From an uncultured Neokomagataea sp. (lineage in GTDB: Bacteria > Pseudomonadota > Alphaproteobacteria > Acetobacterales > Acetobacteraceae), in NCBI RefSeq assembly GCF_946476835.1, contig NZ_CAMKWA010000010.1, positions 19,806-83,805 of the forward strand: a stretch of 64,000 nt of DNA, given 5' to 3'. Below, piece after piece: positions 38,343-46,237 of this stretch. The notes below the pieces were generated by a model. It ran no database searches. It saw only the letters and a list, made by a program, of their open reading frames with translations, and had not been told where the DNA came from. The first letter of the stretch is position 1. Each line of letters begins with the position of its first letter. The position numbers and the translations under genes were made by a program.

Positions 38343-39652
38343 TCCAGCCACTTATTCGCCTCCATGAATGCAGCCAAACTTATGACAAGGACAGCGCGAC
38401 GGAACTCGTTGTGTTGGACCAAGTTAGTTTTGAAGTGCGGGAGGCTGAAATTGTTGGGCTTCTAGGGCGCTCGGGGTCTGGAAAGTCGTCTCTGTTCAAG
38501 ATTATGAGCGGACAGATGGCTCCTGCGAAAGGCGAGGTTTTTTGGCGTGGCGTACGCGCTAAAGGCCCTTTGCAGGATGTGGCAACGGTTTTTCAATCTG
38601 GTGCATTATTCCCGTGGCTAACATTGCGTCAAAACGTTGAACTAGGACTGGAGGCGCGCCGTGTCCCGCGCGCACAGCGTGAAGATTATACGGATGATGC
38701 GCTCGAAGTGATGGGGCTTGAAGGGTATGAAAATGCCTATCCTAAAGAGCTGTCCGATGCCGTAGGGCAGCGTGTATCGTTTGCTCGGGCTTTGGCGCTG
38801 AGGCCAGAAGTGCTGCTCTTAGATGAGCCATTTTCTGAGTTGGATATGCTCAGTGCTGAAAATTTGCGGACTGATTTGATCGAGTTGTGGTCTGAACGGC
38901 GTTTGCCGTCTTTGCGTGCCATGGTGCTGGCCACGCATGGTATTGAAGAAGCGGTTTTGATGTGTGACCGGATTTTGATTTTCTCATCTAGTCCGGGGAA
39001 AGTGACGCATGAAATAGCGGTTCCCTTCCCGCACCCACGGAACCGTGAAGATGCAGATTTTCGTTTATTCGTGGATCAAATTTATAGTTTGATGACCCGC
39101 CGTGCGCCGATCGTGTCGGAAGTGGATAATGCCCCGGCGCATACCGCTATGCCGGCCCCTTCTGTGCAGATTGTCTTACCCGACTTGCCCGTTGAGGTAT
39201 TGGTAGGACTTATGGAGGTACTGGGGGCAGATCCGCTTTTTGGGCGTGCAGATCTACCCGAATTAGCTAAACGCTTGCAGATGACCCTGGATGAGTTGTT
39301 GGCACTTGGTGAATCGTTGCAGCGTTTAGAGTTGGCAGAGTTGGAAGATGGAGACATCCTGTTAACGGATGGTGGCCGGGCATTTGTTGAAGGTGATGGT
39401 GACGCACGCCGCGATACAATGCGGACGGCCCTTTTGCACCATATTCCGTTGTTGCGTTCTATTCGTTCAACCTTAGATGAGCGCCCTGCCCATACGGTAG
39501 ATGCGGCGCGTTTCCGTAAGGAATTGGAAGAGGCGATGTCTCCCGATTATGCACGGCAAACGCTCAGTACCGCTATCGGCTGGGCACGTTATGCAGAACT
39601 TTTAGATTATGATGAAGAAGCTGATCGATTTTATCTCGATGATGAAGAGTAG
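38339..39652 (+). CDS. ABC transporter ATPase with C-terminal AAA-associated domain
   Basis: ATP-binding subunit for the fused permease; 437 residues. The N-terminal domain has Walker A LGRSGSGKSSLFKIMSG, Q-loop FQSGALFPWLTL, Walker B VLLLDEPFSELD and H-loop ATHGIEEAV, as in NrtD/SsuB/TauB. The signature motif, normally LSGGMRQRV, reads LSDAVGQRV. From about residue 280 an extra helical domain (LPVEVLVGLMEVLGADPLFGRADLPELAKRL...) corresponds to the AAA-associated C-terminal domain of some nitrate/sulfonate-type ATPases. The ATG overlaps the permease stop. Confidence 0.85.
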   Translation: MIQPLIRLHECSQTYDKDSATELVVLDQVSFEVREAEIVGLLGRSGSGKSSLFKIMSGQMAPAKGEVFWRGVRAKGPLQDVATVFQSGALFPWLTLRQNVELGLEARRVPRAQREDYTDDALEVMGLEGYENAYPKELSDAVGQRVSFARALALRPEVLLLDEPFSELDMLSAENLRTDLIELWSERRLPSLRAMVLATHGIEEAVLMCDRILIFSSSPGKVTHEIAVPFPHPRNREDADFRLFVDQIYSLMTRRAPIVSEVDNAPAHTAMPAPSVQIVLPDLPVEVLVGLMEVLGADPLFGRADLPELAKRLQMTLDELLALGESLQRLELAELEDGDILLTDGGRAFVEGDGDARRDTMRTALLHHIPLLRSIRSTLDERPAHTVDAARFRKELEEAMSPDYARQTLSTAIGWARYAELLDYDEEADRFYLDDEE

Positions 39653-39691
39653 TAGCATTTTCCAGATAACAAAATTTATGATTATCGGTAC

Positions 39692-40669
39692 ATGAATATT
39701 ATAATGAGACGGATAATATTATTATCTGCTGTATTTTTAGTGGGTGTTTTAGGCAGTGGTTCGGCCTCTCCGCGTCATGAGGGATTCACAGTTACCGTTT
39801 TAGGTGCACATGGTGGTTTGGAAGATGGGAACCTTAGTGCGTATTTAGTTCAGCTGTCGGGTGATCAAGGTGGTATTCTTTTAGATGCTGGTACGGTGCT
39901 GCATGGATTGCAGGTTGCGTGGCACAAGAAGGTGCTGGATCAGCCCAAAAATGTTTTGGAAAAAACAATTCGTGGCTATGCAATTAGTCACGCTCACATG
40001 GATCACATTGCAGGTTTGATTGCTGTTTCACCTGAGGATACAGCAAAGCCGATTTATGCACTTCCGTCGGTCATTATGGATATGACGGATCATGTGTTTA
40101 ATAATCATATATGGCCGAACATGGGAGATTCTGGTTCAGAGCCACGTGTAGGACGTTATCATTACAGCCCGCTCGTATCTGGAAAATCTGTGCCTGTTGT
40201 CGGGACAGAAATGCGTATTACGGCTTATCCCCTCGGCCATGGTGGAGTAGAATCAAGTGCATTCCTGCTAGAGACGACAGGCGGAGCGATTTTATATTTG
40301 GGGGATACAGGGCCAGATACTGTGGAGCCAGGGTATCATTTGCATGTTCTTTGGCAGGGCATTGCCCCGATCCTACGCATGCACCGCTTAATGGGCATTA
40401 TGCTCGAGTGTTCTTATGATGATAGTCGGCCGCGTAAGATGCTGTTTGGGCATCTTACGCCTAGCTGGTTTATGGCCGAGTTGCATGATCTGCAAACAGT
40501 CTCAGGTATGAACCTTCATGGGATGCGGGTCATTGTGACGCATATGAAACCTTCTCTTCAATCCCCTGATACGAGTACGTCAGTTATCATGGGAGAATTG
40601 AAAGAAAAGAATGACCTTGGTGTAAAGCTCATCCCTGCCCAGCAAGGGCAGGTTATTCACGTGCCTTAA
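39692..40669 (+). CDS. class II 3',5'-cyclic-nucleotide phosphodiesterase
   Basis: A 325-residue exported MBL-fold protein of the class II PDE family (PDE1/CpdP type). A signal peptide (RRIILLSAVFLVGVLGSGSA) precedes FTVTVLGAHGGLEDGNLSAYLV, the HxHxDH site SHAHMDHIAGL, LGHGGVESSAFLL, LYLGDTGPD and LFGHLTP plus VTHMKPS, all class II PDE marks. It would hydrolyse cAMP/cGMP in the periplasm. ATG 39692 and 39704 are both possible. The upstream region is AT-rich. It follows the ABC ATPase after 39 nt; no functional link is evident. Confidence 0.82.
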   Translation: MNIIMRRIILLSAVFLVGVLGSGSASPRHEGFTVTVLGAHGGLEDGNLSAYLVQLSGDQGGILLDAGTVLHGLQVAWHKKVLDQPKNVLEKTIRGYAISHAHMDHIAGLIAVSPEDTAKPIYALPSVIMDMTDHVFNNHIWPNMGDSGSEPRVGRYHYSPLVSGKSVPVVGTEMRITAYPLGHGGVESSAFLLETTGGAILYLGDTGPDTVEPGYHLHVLWQGIAPILRMHRLMGIMLECSYDDSRPRKMLFGHLTPSWFMAELHDLQTVSGMNLHGMRVIVTHMKPSLQSPDTSTSVIMGELKEKNDLGVKLIPAQQGQVIHVP

Positions 40670-40670
40670 C

Positions 40671-40689
40671 GGTCTTGGATCTCAAGACC
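40671..40689. terminator. short hairpin between the PDE gene and msrA
   Basis: GGTCTTG-GATCT-CAAGACC is a perfect 7-bp stem immediately after the phosphodiesterase stop, in the 46-nt convergent gap with msrA. No T-run follows on either strand, so its function as a terminator is uncertain. Confidence 0.35.
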
Positions 40690-40715
40690 AAGTGTATGCG
40701 TGGTGATAGAGCCTG

Positions 40716-41255
40716 TCATTCTGCTTTCAATCGGTCACGATAAAGCTTGCGAGCTTTAGCCACTTTGGGTGCGACTACAGCTGCGCAATACGCAGTTTGT
40801 GGATTTCGCGCGAAGTAGTCGAGGTGTTTTGCTTCTGCAGGCCAGAAGGTAACCGTATCTTCGATTGATGTAACGATGTCGTTAGGCCAAAGCCCCTGCT
40901 GCGTAATGTCATCACGAATACGGCGAGCTACAACTTGTTGTTCCGGTGTTCCGAAGATGACGGAGCGGTATTGCGTACCGACGTCATTGCCTTGCCTGTT
41001 TAATTGTGTCGGATCATGTGTTGTGAAGAAAACTCGCAGAATATCATCGAGTGAAATTTCTGTGGGATCAAAGATCACATTGACGACTTCGGCGTGCCCT
41101 GTTTGTCCTGTGCAAACGGCTTCATAGCTTGGGTTAGGAACATCGCCACCAGCATAGCCCGGATTGGCTGAGATCACGCCGCGAAGGCTAGTATAAACGG
41201 CTTCTACGCACCAAAAGCATCCGGCCCCAAGGAGAATGGAAGAAGTTTCAGCCAT
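40716..41255 (-). CDS. msrA: peptide methionine sulfoxide reductase A
   Basis: Reduces the S-epimer of methionine sulfoxide in proteins. The 179-residue product has the catalytic LGAGCFWCVEAVY, GYAGG, HAEVV, FFTTHDPTQLNRQGNDVGTQYRS, and a C-terminal Cys in TAYCAAVVAPK that can act as resolving residue. MsrB is not nearby. Convergent with the phosphodiesterase gene. Confidence 0.96.
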   Translation of the reverse strand: MAETSSILLGAGCFWCVEAVYTSLRGVISANPGYAGGDVPNPSYEAVCTGQTGHAEVVNVIFDPTEISLDDILRVFFTTHDPTQLNRQGNDVGTQYRSVIFGTPEQQVVARRIRDDITQQGLWPNDIVTSIEDTVTFWPAEAKHLDYFARNPQTAYCAAVVAPKVAKARKLYRDRLKAE

Positions 41256-41286
41256 AGTTTAACGCACCTTGTATGAACGGAAGGGT

Positions 41287-41311
41287 GAGACCTCCCATAT
41301 AGGGAGGTCTC
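41287..41311. terminator. 10-bp perfect inverted repeat
   Basis: GAGACCTCCC (41287-41296), loop ATATA, GGGAGGTCTC (41302-41311), midway between the ester hydrolase stop and the msrA start (both minus strand). The stem is stable, but there is no adjacent T-run. It is probably a terminator or processing hairpin separating the two genes. Confidence 0.5.
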
Positions 41312-41340
41312 TTAGCACTTACACCCAGTGATAGGGAAAA

Positions 41341-43272
41341 TTAATGTACGACAGGCAGCCAAACAGCGCTGGCGTGGTCTCCGCCCCGGTAAAGGGTTTC
41401 TGTCGCGGCTTTGTAGTCTTTGGGTTGTGCGGTGAAGATATTGGGCACAAAGGTTTGCGGATTACGATCATAGAGTGGGAACCAGCTTGACTGGACCTGC
41501 ACCATGATCCGGTGTCCTTTTTCAAAGACGTGGTTCACTGCTGGAAGAGTGAAACGGTAATTTTGTACCTGACCTGCAGGAATAGCGGATGGTTGGCTCA
41601 CACTTTGGCGGTAGCGGCCACGGAAAATATCCATGGATACGGGCAGTTCATACCCACCCATTTCTGGACGATCAGGTGTTTGTGCAGGTTGTACGTCGAT
41701 GATTTTAACAACGAAATCTGCATCACTCCCAGTCGTTGCAGCATATAGATCGGCAGTAGGGACGCCGGACACCTGCACAGGCGCATCAAGAACCGGCGTT
41801 TCGTATGTCAGAACATCTGGGCGCGCTTCGGCAAAGCGTTGGTCTTGCAGTAGCCATGCCTTCCAGCGTGGATCTTCGCCCATGACATAAGGACGGGGCA
41901 AGAACGGCACGGGATGAGATGGGTCGGAAACATAGCTGTCAGATCCCGGGAGTGTTCGGGAGAATGAGAGGCCATGGTCGGGCTGGAGATATAAGCGTGT
42001 GCCGTATTGTGGGCATGTGGTGCCGCATTCTGGCAACCAGTTGCGGAAGTGGTTCCAGTGATTTTCACCCGTATTATAGATGATTGCTTCGTCTAGCTTC
42101 GGGTCTGCACCACCTTTGAGGTAATGATCAAAGAATGGGCGCATCACATTGGCACGGTACCAAAGAGCTGTGTCGCCATTGAAATGCAATGGACCAAGCG
42201 TAGACCCGTCATAGTTTACACCGCTATGGCGCCATGGCCCCATCACGAGCACATTGGGAACTGTTGGGTGCGTGGCCTTTAGAGCAAGCCAAGAGTGTAT
42301 TGCACCCCACATATCCTCTTGATCCCAGAGCCCCTGCTCCCAGATCGTCGGTACTTTGAGAGGGTTTTGCGTAATAAGCTTGTCCAGCGCTTGATCTTGC
42401 CAGAAGGCATCATAAGCAGGATGTGCTTTAAGGCGCTGCCAAAATGGGAAATGATCTAAGCCAACACGTGTTGCAAATGCACCGGCAGAGCCATCTTTAA
42501 GAAATTCGGTGTAATCGTCTGACTCTGTACGCGGAATGGTTGGCCCATTGCCTGGGACACTCATTTGCATGGTGAAATAGTCGAAGCTGGCTTGGCGGAA
42601 TGCGCCATAATGGAACCAGTCATCGCCCATCCAGCCGTCAACCATAGGGCTTTCAGGTGCTGCAACTTTAAGGGCAGGATGAGGATGAAGCAGCGCCATC
42701 ACAACGGTCCATCCTTCATAGGAAGAGCCGGTCATGCCAACTTTGCCATTGCTCTCTTTAATATTCTTTACCAGCCAATCAATCGTATCCCACGCATCGG
42801 TTGTGTCATCGGTCTTGGTGGGGTTTAGCGGGCCGATAGGCGGACGCGTCATGATATACGCACCTTCGGAACCATATTTGCCGCGGATGTCTTGGAAGAC
42901 GCGGATATAGCCTTCATCCACAAAGACACCATCACCTTGTGGGCATAATGCACGCATGGTGGGAGCATTGGGTACGCGGTTTAGGCGCCCTGATGCGTTA
43001 TAGGGGGTCCGGGTTAACAAAATGGGGGCGTTTTTAGCGCCTTTGGGAATAACGATGACGGTATGCAGTTTCACGCCATCCCGCATGGGGACCATGATCT
43101 CGCGGCGAATGTAATCTTGCCCGTCCGTTGGGAGCTTGGCCTGGGGGGGAATGTCATTCCCTGTCTGGACCATGTCCGCTGTGACAGGGGCTGCATGCAG
43201 GGTCGACAATGCGGTGCCGGACAGGCCAAGCAGTCCGATTGTCGCGCAGAGCCGTGATAATGAGCGTTTCAT
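41341..43272 (-). CDS. aehA: alpha-amino acid ester hydrolase (CocE/NonD family)
   Basis: A 643-residue secreted serine hydrolase closely resembling the alpha-amino acid ester hydrolase of Acetobacter turbidans, a beta-lactam acylating enzyme. It has a Sec signal (residues 1-27, cleavage near LHAAP). The nucleophile lies in GMTGSSYEGW (Ser about 184), followed by AAPESPMVDGWMGDDWFHYGA with the acidic residues that select the alpha-amino group. The catalytic His region is VMGPWRHSG, and a C-terminal jelly-roll domain follows (about 430-640). The physiological substrate may be amino acid esters or peptides. Monocistronic by context. Confidence 0.87.
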   Translation of the reverse strand: MKRSLSRLCATIGLLGLSGTALSTLHAAPVTADMVQTGNDIPPQAKLPTDGQDYIRREIMVPMRDGVKLHTVIVIPKGAKNAPILLTRTPYNASGRLNRVPNAPTMRALCPQGDGVFVDEGYIRVFQDIRGKYGSEGAYIMTRPPIGPLNPTKTDDTTDAWDTIDWLVKNIKESNGKVGMTGSSYEGWTVVMALLHPHPALKVAAPESPMVDGWMGDDWFHYGAFRQASFDYFTMQMSVPGNGPTIPRTESDDYTEFLKDGSAGAFATRVGLDHFPFWQRLKAHPAYDAFWQDQALDKLITQNPLKVPTIWEQGLWDQEDMWGAIHSWLALKATHPTVPNVLVMGPWRHSGVNYDGSTLGPLHFNGDTALWYRANVMRPFFDHYLKGGADPKLDEAIIYNTGENHWNHFRNWLPECGTTCPQYGTRLYLQPDHGLSFSRTLPGSDSYVSDPSHPVPFLPRPYVMGEDPRWKAWLLQDQRFAEARPDVLTYETPVLDAPVQVSGVPTADLYAATTGSDADFVVKIIDVQPAQTPDRPEMGGYELPVSMDIFRGRYRQSVSQPSAIPAGQVQNYRFTLPAVNHVFEKGHRIMVQVQSSWFPLYDRNPQTFVPNIFTAQPKDYKAATETLYRGGDHASAVWLPVVH

Positions 43273-43427
43273 AATGTTTAGTTACTCCTCATAAAATCGA
43301 GTGATTCTGCGTCGATCATTTCGCTGCGGCAAGGGGTTTTACGAAGGCTTTGCATTTCTTTCGTGGACTGGCGTTTTTGTGTTTGTTTCGCTATGGAATG
43401 GGACAATTCTTGTTAGGAAAGTCTTTC

Positions 43428-45284
43428 ATGCCTGCTTATCGTTCCCGTACCACGACACATGGCCGTAACATGGCGGGTGCCCGTGCCCTTTGGCGGGCTA
43501 CTGGCATGCAGGATGGAGATTTCGGTAAGCCGATTATCGCCATCGCCAATTCATTTACGCAGTTTGTTCCCGGCCATGTCCATCTGAAAGATATGGGAGC
43601 GTTGGTTGCTTCTGCTGTGGAAGAAGCGGGTGGCGTGGCAAAAGAGTTTAACACCATTGCGGTGGATGATGGGATTGCGATGGGGCATGGCGGGATGCTG
43701 TATTCCCTGCCCTCGCGCGAGCTCATTGCGGATTCTGTTGAGTATATGGTGAATGCTCACTGCGCGGATGCGATTGTGTGCATTAGCAATTGTGACAAGA
43801 TCACGCCGGGCATGTTGATGGCGTCTCTGCGTTTGAATGTTCCGGTTATTTTCGTATCCGGTGGCCCGATGGAAGCCGGTAAGCTGAATGGCCCGTCGAT
43901 TAATCGCAAGCTGGACCTTGTTGATTCTATGGTGGCAGCAGCGAACCCGAATGTGACGGATGAAGAATCTGCCGCGATTGAGCGTTCTGCTTGCCCGACA
44001 TGTGGTTCATGCTCTGGGATGTTTACGGCTAACTCCATGAACTGCCTGACGGAAGCCTTGGGTTTGTCCTTGCCGGGTAATGGTTCATTGTTGGCGACCC
44101 ATTCTGATCGTCGTGAGTTGTTTTTGCGTGCAGGCCGCGAGATTGTTGGCTTGGCGCGCCGTTACTATGAGCAAGATGATGACCGGGTCTTGCCCCGCTC
44201 TATCGCGACACGTGCGGCGTTTGAAAATGCTATGACGCTCGATATTGCCATGGGTGGGTCCACCAATACGGTGCTGCATCTCTTAGCAGCCGCGCGTGAG
44301 GGTGAAGTCGATTTCCATATGCAGGATATTGATCGCTTGTCCCGGCGTGTCCCGAACCTTTGTAAAGTCGCTCCTGCCCGTAATGATGTGCACATGGAAG
44401 ATGTTCATCGTGCTGGTGGTATCCCTGCTATTTTAGGTGAGTTGGATCGTGCGGGTTTGCTGCATACGGATGTGAACACCGTTCATGCTCCGACGATGGC
44501 CGATGCCCTTGCGAAGTGGGATATTGTCCATGGTGATGAAGAGGCGCGTCATATGTTTAGCGCTGCGCCGGGCGGTGTAAGGACGGTTCATGCCTTCTCT
44601 CAATCAAGCCGTTATAACGCACTTGATCTGGACCGTGAGGAAGGCGTGCTGCGTGATCGTGCCCATGCGTTCTCGCAAGATGGTGGATTGGCCGTTTTGT
44701 ACGGTAACTTGGCGGAAGACGGCGCTATTGTGAAAACAGCCGGTGTTGCGGAGCATATTCTGACATTCACAGGGACGGCACGTGTTTTTGAAAGCCAAGA
44801 CGATGCTGTCAGTGGTATTCTGGGTGGGAAGATCTCAGCGGGTGATGTGGTGCTGATCCGCTATGAGGGCCCTAAAGGCGGCCCTGGTATGCAGGAAATG
44901 CTCTATCCAACCAGCTACTTGAAATCGAAAGGCCTTGCTGAAAGTTGCGCTTTGGTGACGGATGGGCGTTTCTCTGGCGGAAGTTCGGGCCTGTCGATCG
45001 GGCATGTCTCTCCTGAAGCCGCTGAAGGTGGGCTGATTGGTTTGGTGGAAGATGGTGATGCAATTGTCATCGACATTCCAAACCGGGTTATGAAGCTGGA
45101 TGTATCTGATGCAGAGATTGCGGCGCGTCGCGATGCGATGAAAGCACGCGGTGATGCAGCGTGGACGCCGGATCGTGAGCGCGTTGTTTCTCGTGCGCTC
45201 CAGGCATATGCAGCGATGACCACGAGTGCCGCAAATGGCGCTGTACGTGATTTGTCTCAGATTATTGTGAAGACCCGCGGTTAA
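43428..45284 (+). CDS. ilvD: dihydroxy-acid dehydratase
   Basis: Dehydrates dihydroxy-acids in valine, isoleucine and pantothenate synthesis. 618 residues starting [27 protein letters not shown]. Iron-sulfur ligands are visible in [12 protein letters not shown] and [39 protein letters not shown] is the C-terminal catalytic block with the serine base. AGGAAAG 7 nt upstream of ATG 43428 fixes the start; the open frame to 43350 is not conserved. No branched-chain leader peptide is apparent in the 155-nt upstream gap. The last 23 nt overlap the convergent hydrolase gene. Confidence 0.97.
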   Translation: MPAYRSRTTTHGRNMAGARALWRATGMQDGDFGKPIIAIANSFTQFVPGHVHLKDMGALVASAVEEAGGVAKEFNTIAVDDGIAMGHGGMLYSLPSRELIADSVEYMVNAHCADAIVCISNCDKITPGMLMASLRLNVPVIFVSGGPMEAGKLNGPSINRKLDLVDSMVAAANPNVTDEESAAIERSACPTCGSCSGMFTANSMNCLTEALGLSLPGNGSLLATHSDRRELFLRAGREIVGLARRYYEQDDDRVLPRSIATRAAFENAMTLDIAMGGSTNTVLHLLAAAREGEVDFHMQDIDRLSRRVPNLCKVAPARNDVHMEDVHRAGGIPAILGELDRAGLLHTDVNTVHAPTMADALAKWDIVHGDEEARHMFSAAPGGVRTVHAFSQSSRYNALDLDREEGVLRDRAHAFSQDGGLAVLYGNLAEDGAIVKTAGVAEHILTFTGTARVFESQDDAVSGILGGKISAGDVVLIRYEGPKGGPGMQEMLYPTSYLKSKGLAESCALVTDGRFSGGSSGLSIGHVSPEAAEGGLIGLVEDGDAIVIDIPNRVMKLDVSDAEIAARRDAMKARGDAAWTPDRERVVSRALQAYAAMTTSAANGAVRDLSQIIVKTRG

Positions 45285-46170
45285 TCAGGGCTTCAACGGT
45301 TCGCTCTAATATGGGCGAACCCAGCATGAGCGCATCGTTATGGCCGATACCAGGTACTATGGCGATGTGCCAGCCAAAGGGTGTTTGTAATTTATGTGCC
45401 TTTAACGCTGCTGCGTTGTAGGTGTTGATGCCGCGTTGCAGGCGGTTGGCTCCCTCTTCTTCAATTTCTGTTTGCGCATCGTCACTAAAGGGAGCCGGTT
45501 TTGTGTCGTTGCTGCCGAGTAAAAAAGTGACAGGCCGCGCGAGGTAGGATTTTAAGGCTGTGGATGCATCTGAGGCACTCCACGGCCCCGCAAAACCATA
45601 GGGCATGGCGGTGCGGAGTTTAGGTTCAACTGTACTGCCCGGGTTCATCAAGATGATACCGCGTTCATGGCCAGTGGTATAAGCGGCTACGCGATTGAGG
45701 AATTGTGCCCCCGCAGAATGCCCAATTAAAATAATTGGTAGTGCTGTCTCGTTGGTGAAGCGCTGTGCCCATTGTTCTAATGGAACCACAAGGCGTGTTG
45801 CAGAAGGCTGTGTGGGATCTTCAGGGAAGCCACCGCGCTGGTACGCGCTAGGCGGATAAATGTGTATTGAGAAATAAGGTGCGATGATGATGCTACAGCT
45901 TTGCTGCGCTAGCGGTATGCTTTCATCACGGAAAGCACGATAATCTCGATCTTTAGATGCAAAGACGATGAGAAGAGCGCGTGGCGTGCAACCTGACGGT
46001 GTGTAATAGGCCACGTCAAGAGTGTGGTCGGGCAGTATAGCTTTGGAAAGCCCTTTTTCCTCAGCATAGAGCGGTGCAGTCGAGGTCGCGATGATCGTAA
46101 GAAGCCCGCAGAGCCCCTTCTTTGTCCAATGCGGTGAGCGTTGAAACCATGAAGGGGCTCTGTGAACCAT
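45262..46170 (-). CDS. secreted alpha/beta hydrolase
   Basis: A 302-residue alpha/beta-fold hydrolase of unknown substrate. A hydrophobic segment ([18 protein letters not shown], about residues 21-38) is probably a signal peptide. The nucleophile elbow is [13 protein letters not shown]; Asp in [10 protein letters not shown] and His in [11 protein letters not shown] complete a plausible triad. [17 protein letters not shown] resembles prolyl oligopeptidase/dienelactone-type loops. The 3' end overlaps ilvD by 23 nt in convergent orientation. Specific function cannot be assigned. Confidence 0.75.
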   Translation of the reverse strand: MVHRAPSWFQRSPHWTKKGLCGLLTIIATSTAPLYAEEKGLSKAILPDHTLDVAYYTPSGCTPRALLIVFASKDRDYRAFRDESIPLAQQSCSIIIAPYFSIHIYPPSAYQRGGFPEDPTQPSATRLVVPLEQWAQRFTNETALPIILIGHSAGAQFLNRVAAYTTGHERGIILMNPGSTVEPKLRTAMPYGFAGPWSASDASTALKSYLARPVTFLLGSNDTKPAPFSDDAQTEIEEEGANRLQRGINTYNAAALKAHKLQTPFGWHIAIVPGIGHNDALMLGSPILERTVEALINRGSSQ

Positions 46171-46201
46171 ACTGTCCTCAATCCATAAGGCTGTAGGAAG
46201 T

Positions 46202-46229
46202 AAAAGCTGCGGACTGGATGAGGCCGCAG
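46202..46229 (-). terminator. terminator of valS
   Basis: CTGCGG (46207-46212) pairs with CCGCAG (46224-46229) around an 11-nt loop, starting 9 nt after the valS stop. On the minus strand it is followed by CTTTTA. The stem is short (6 bp) but correctly placed. Confidence 0.5.
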
Positions 46230-46237
46230 TATATATT

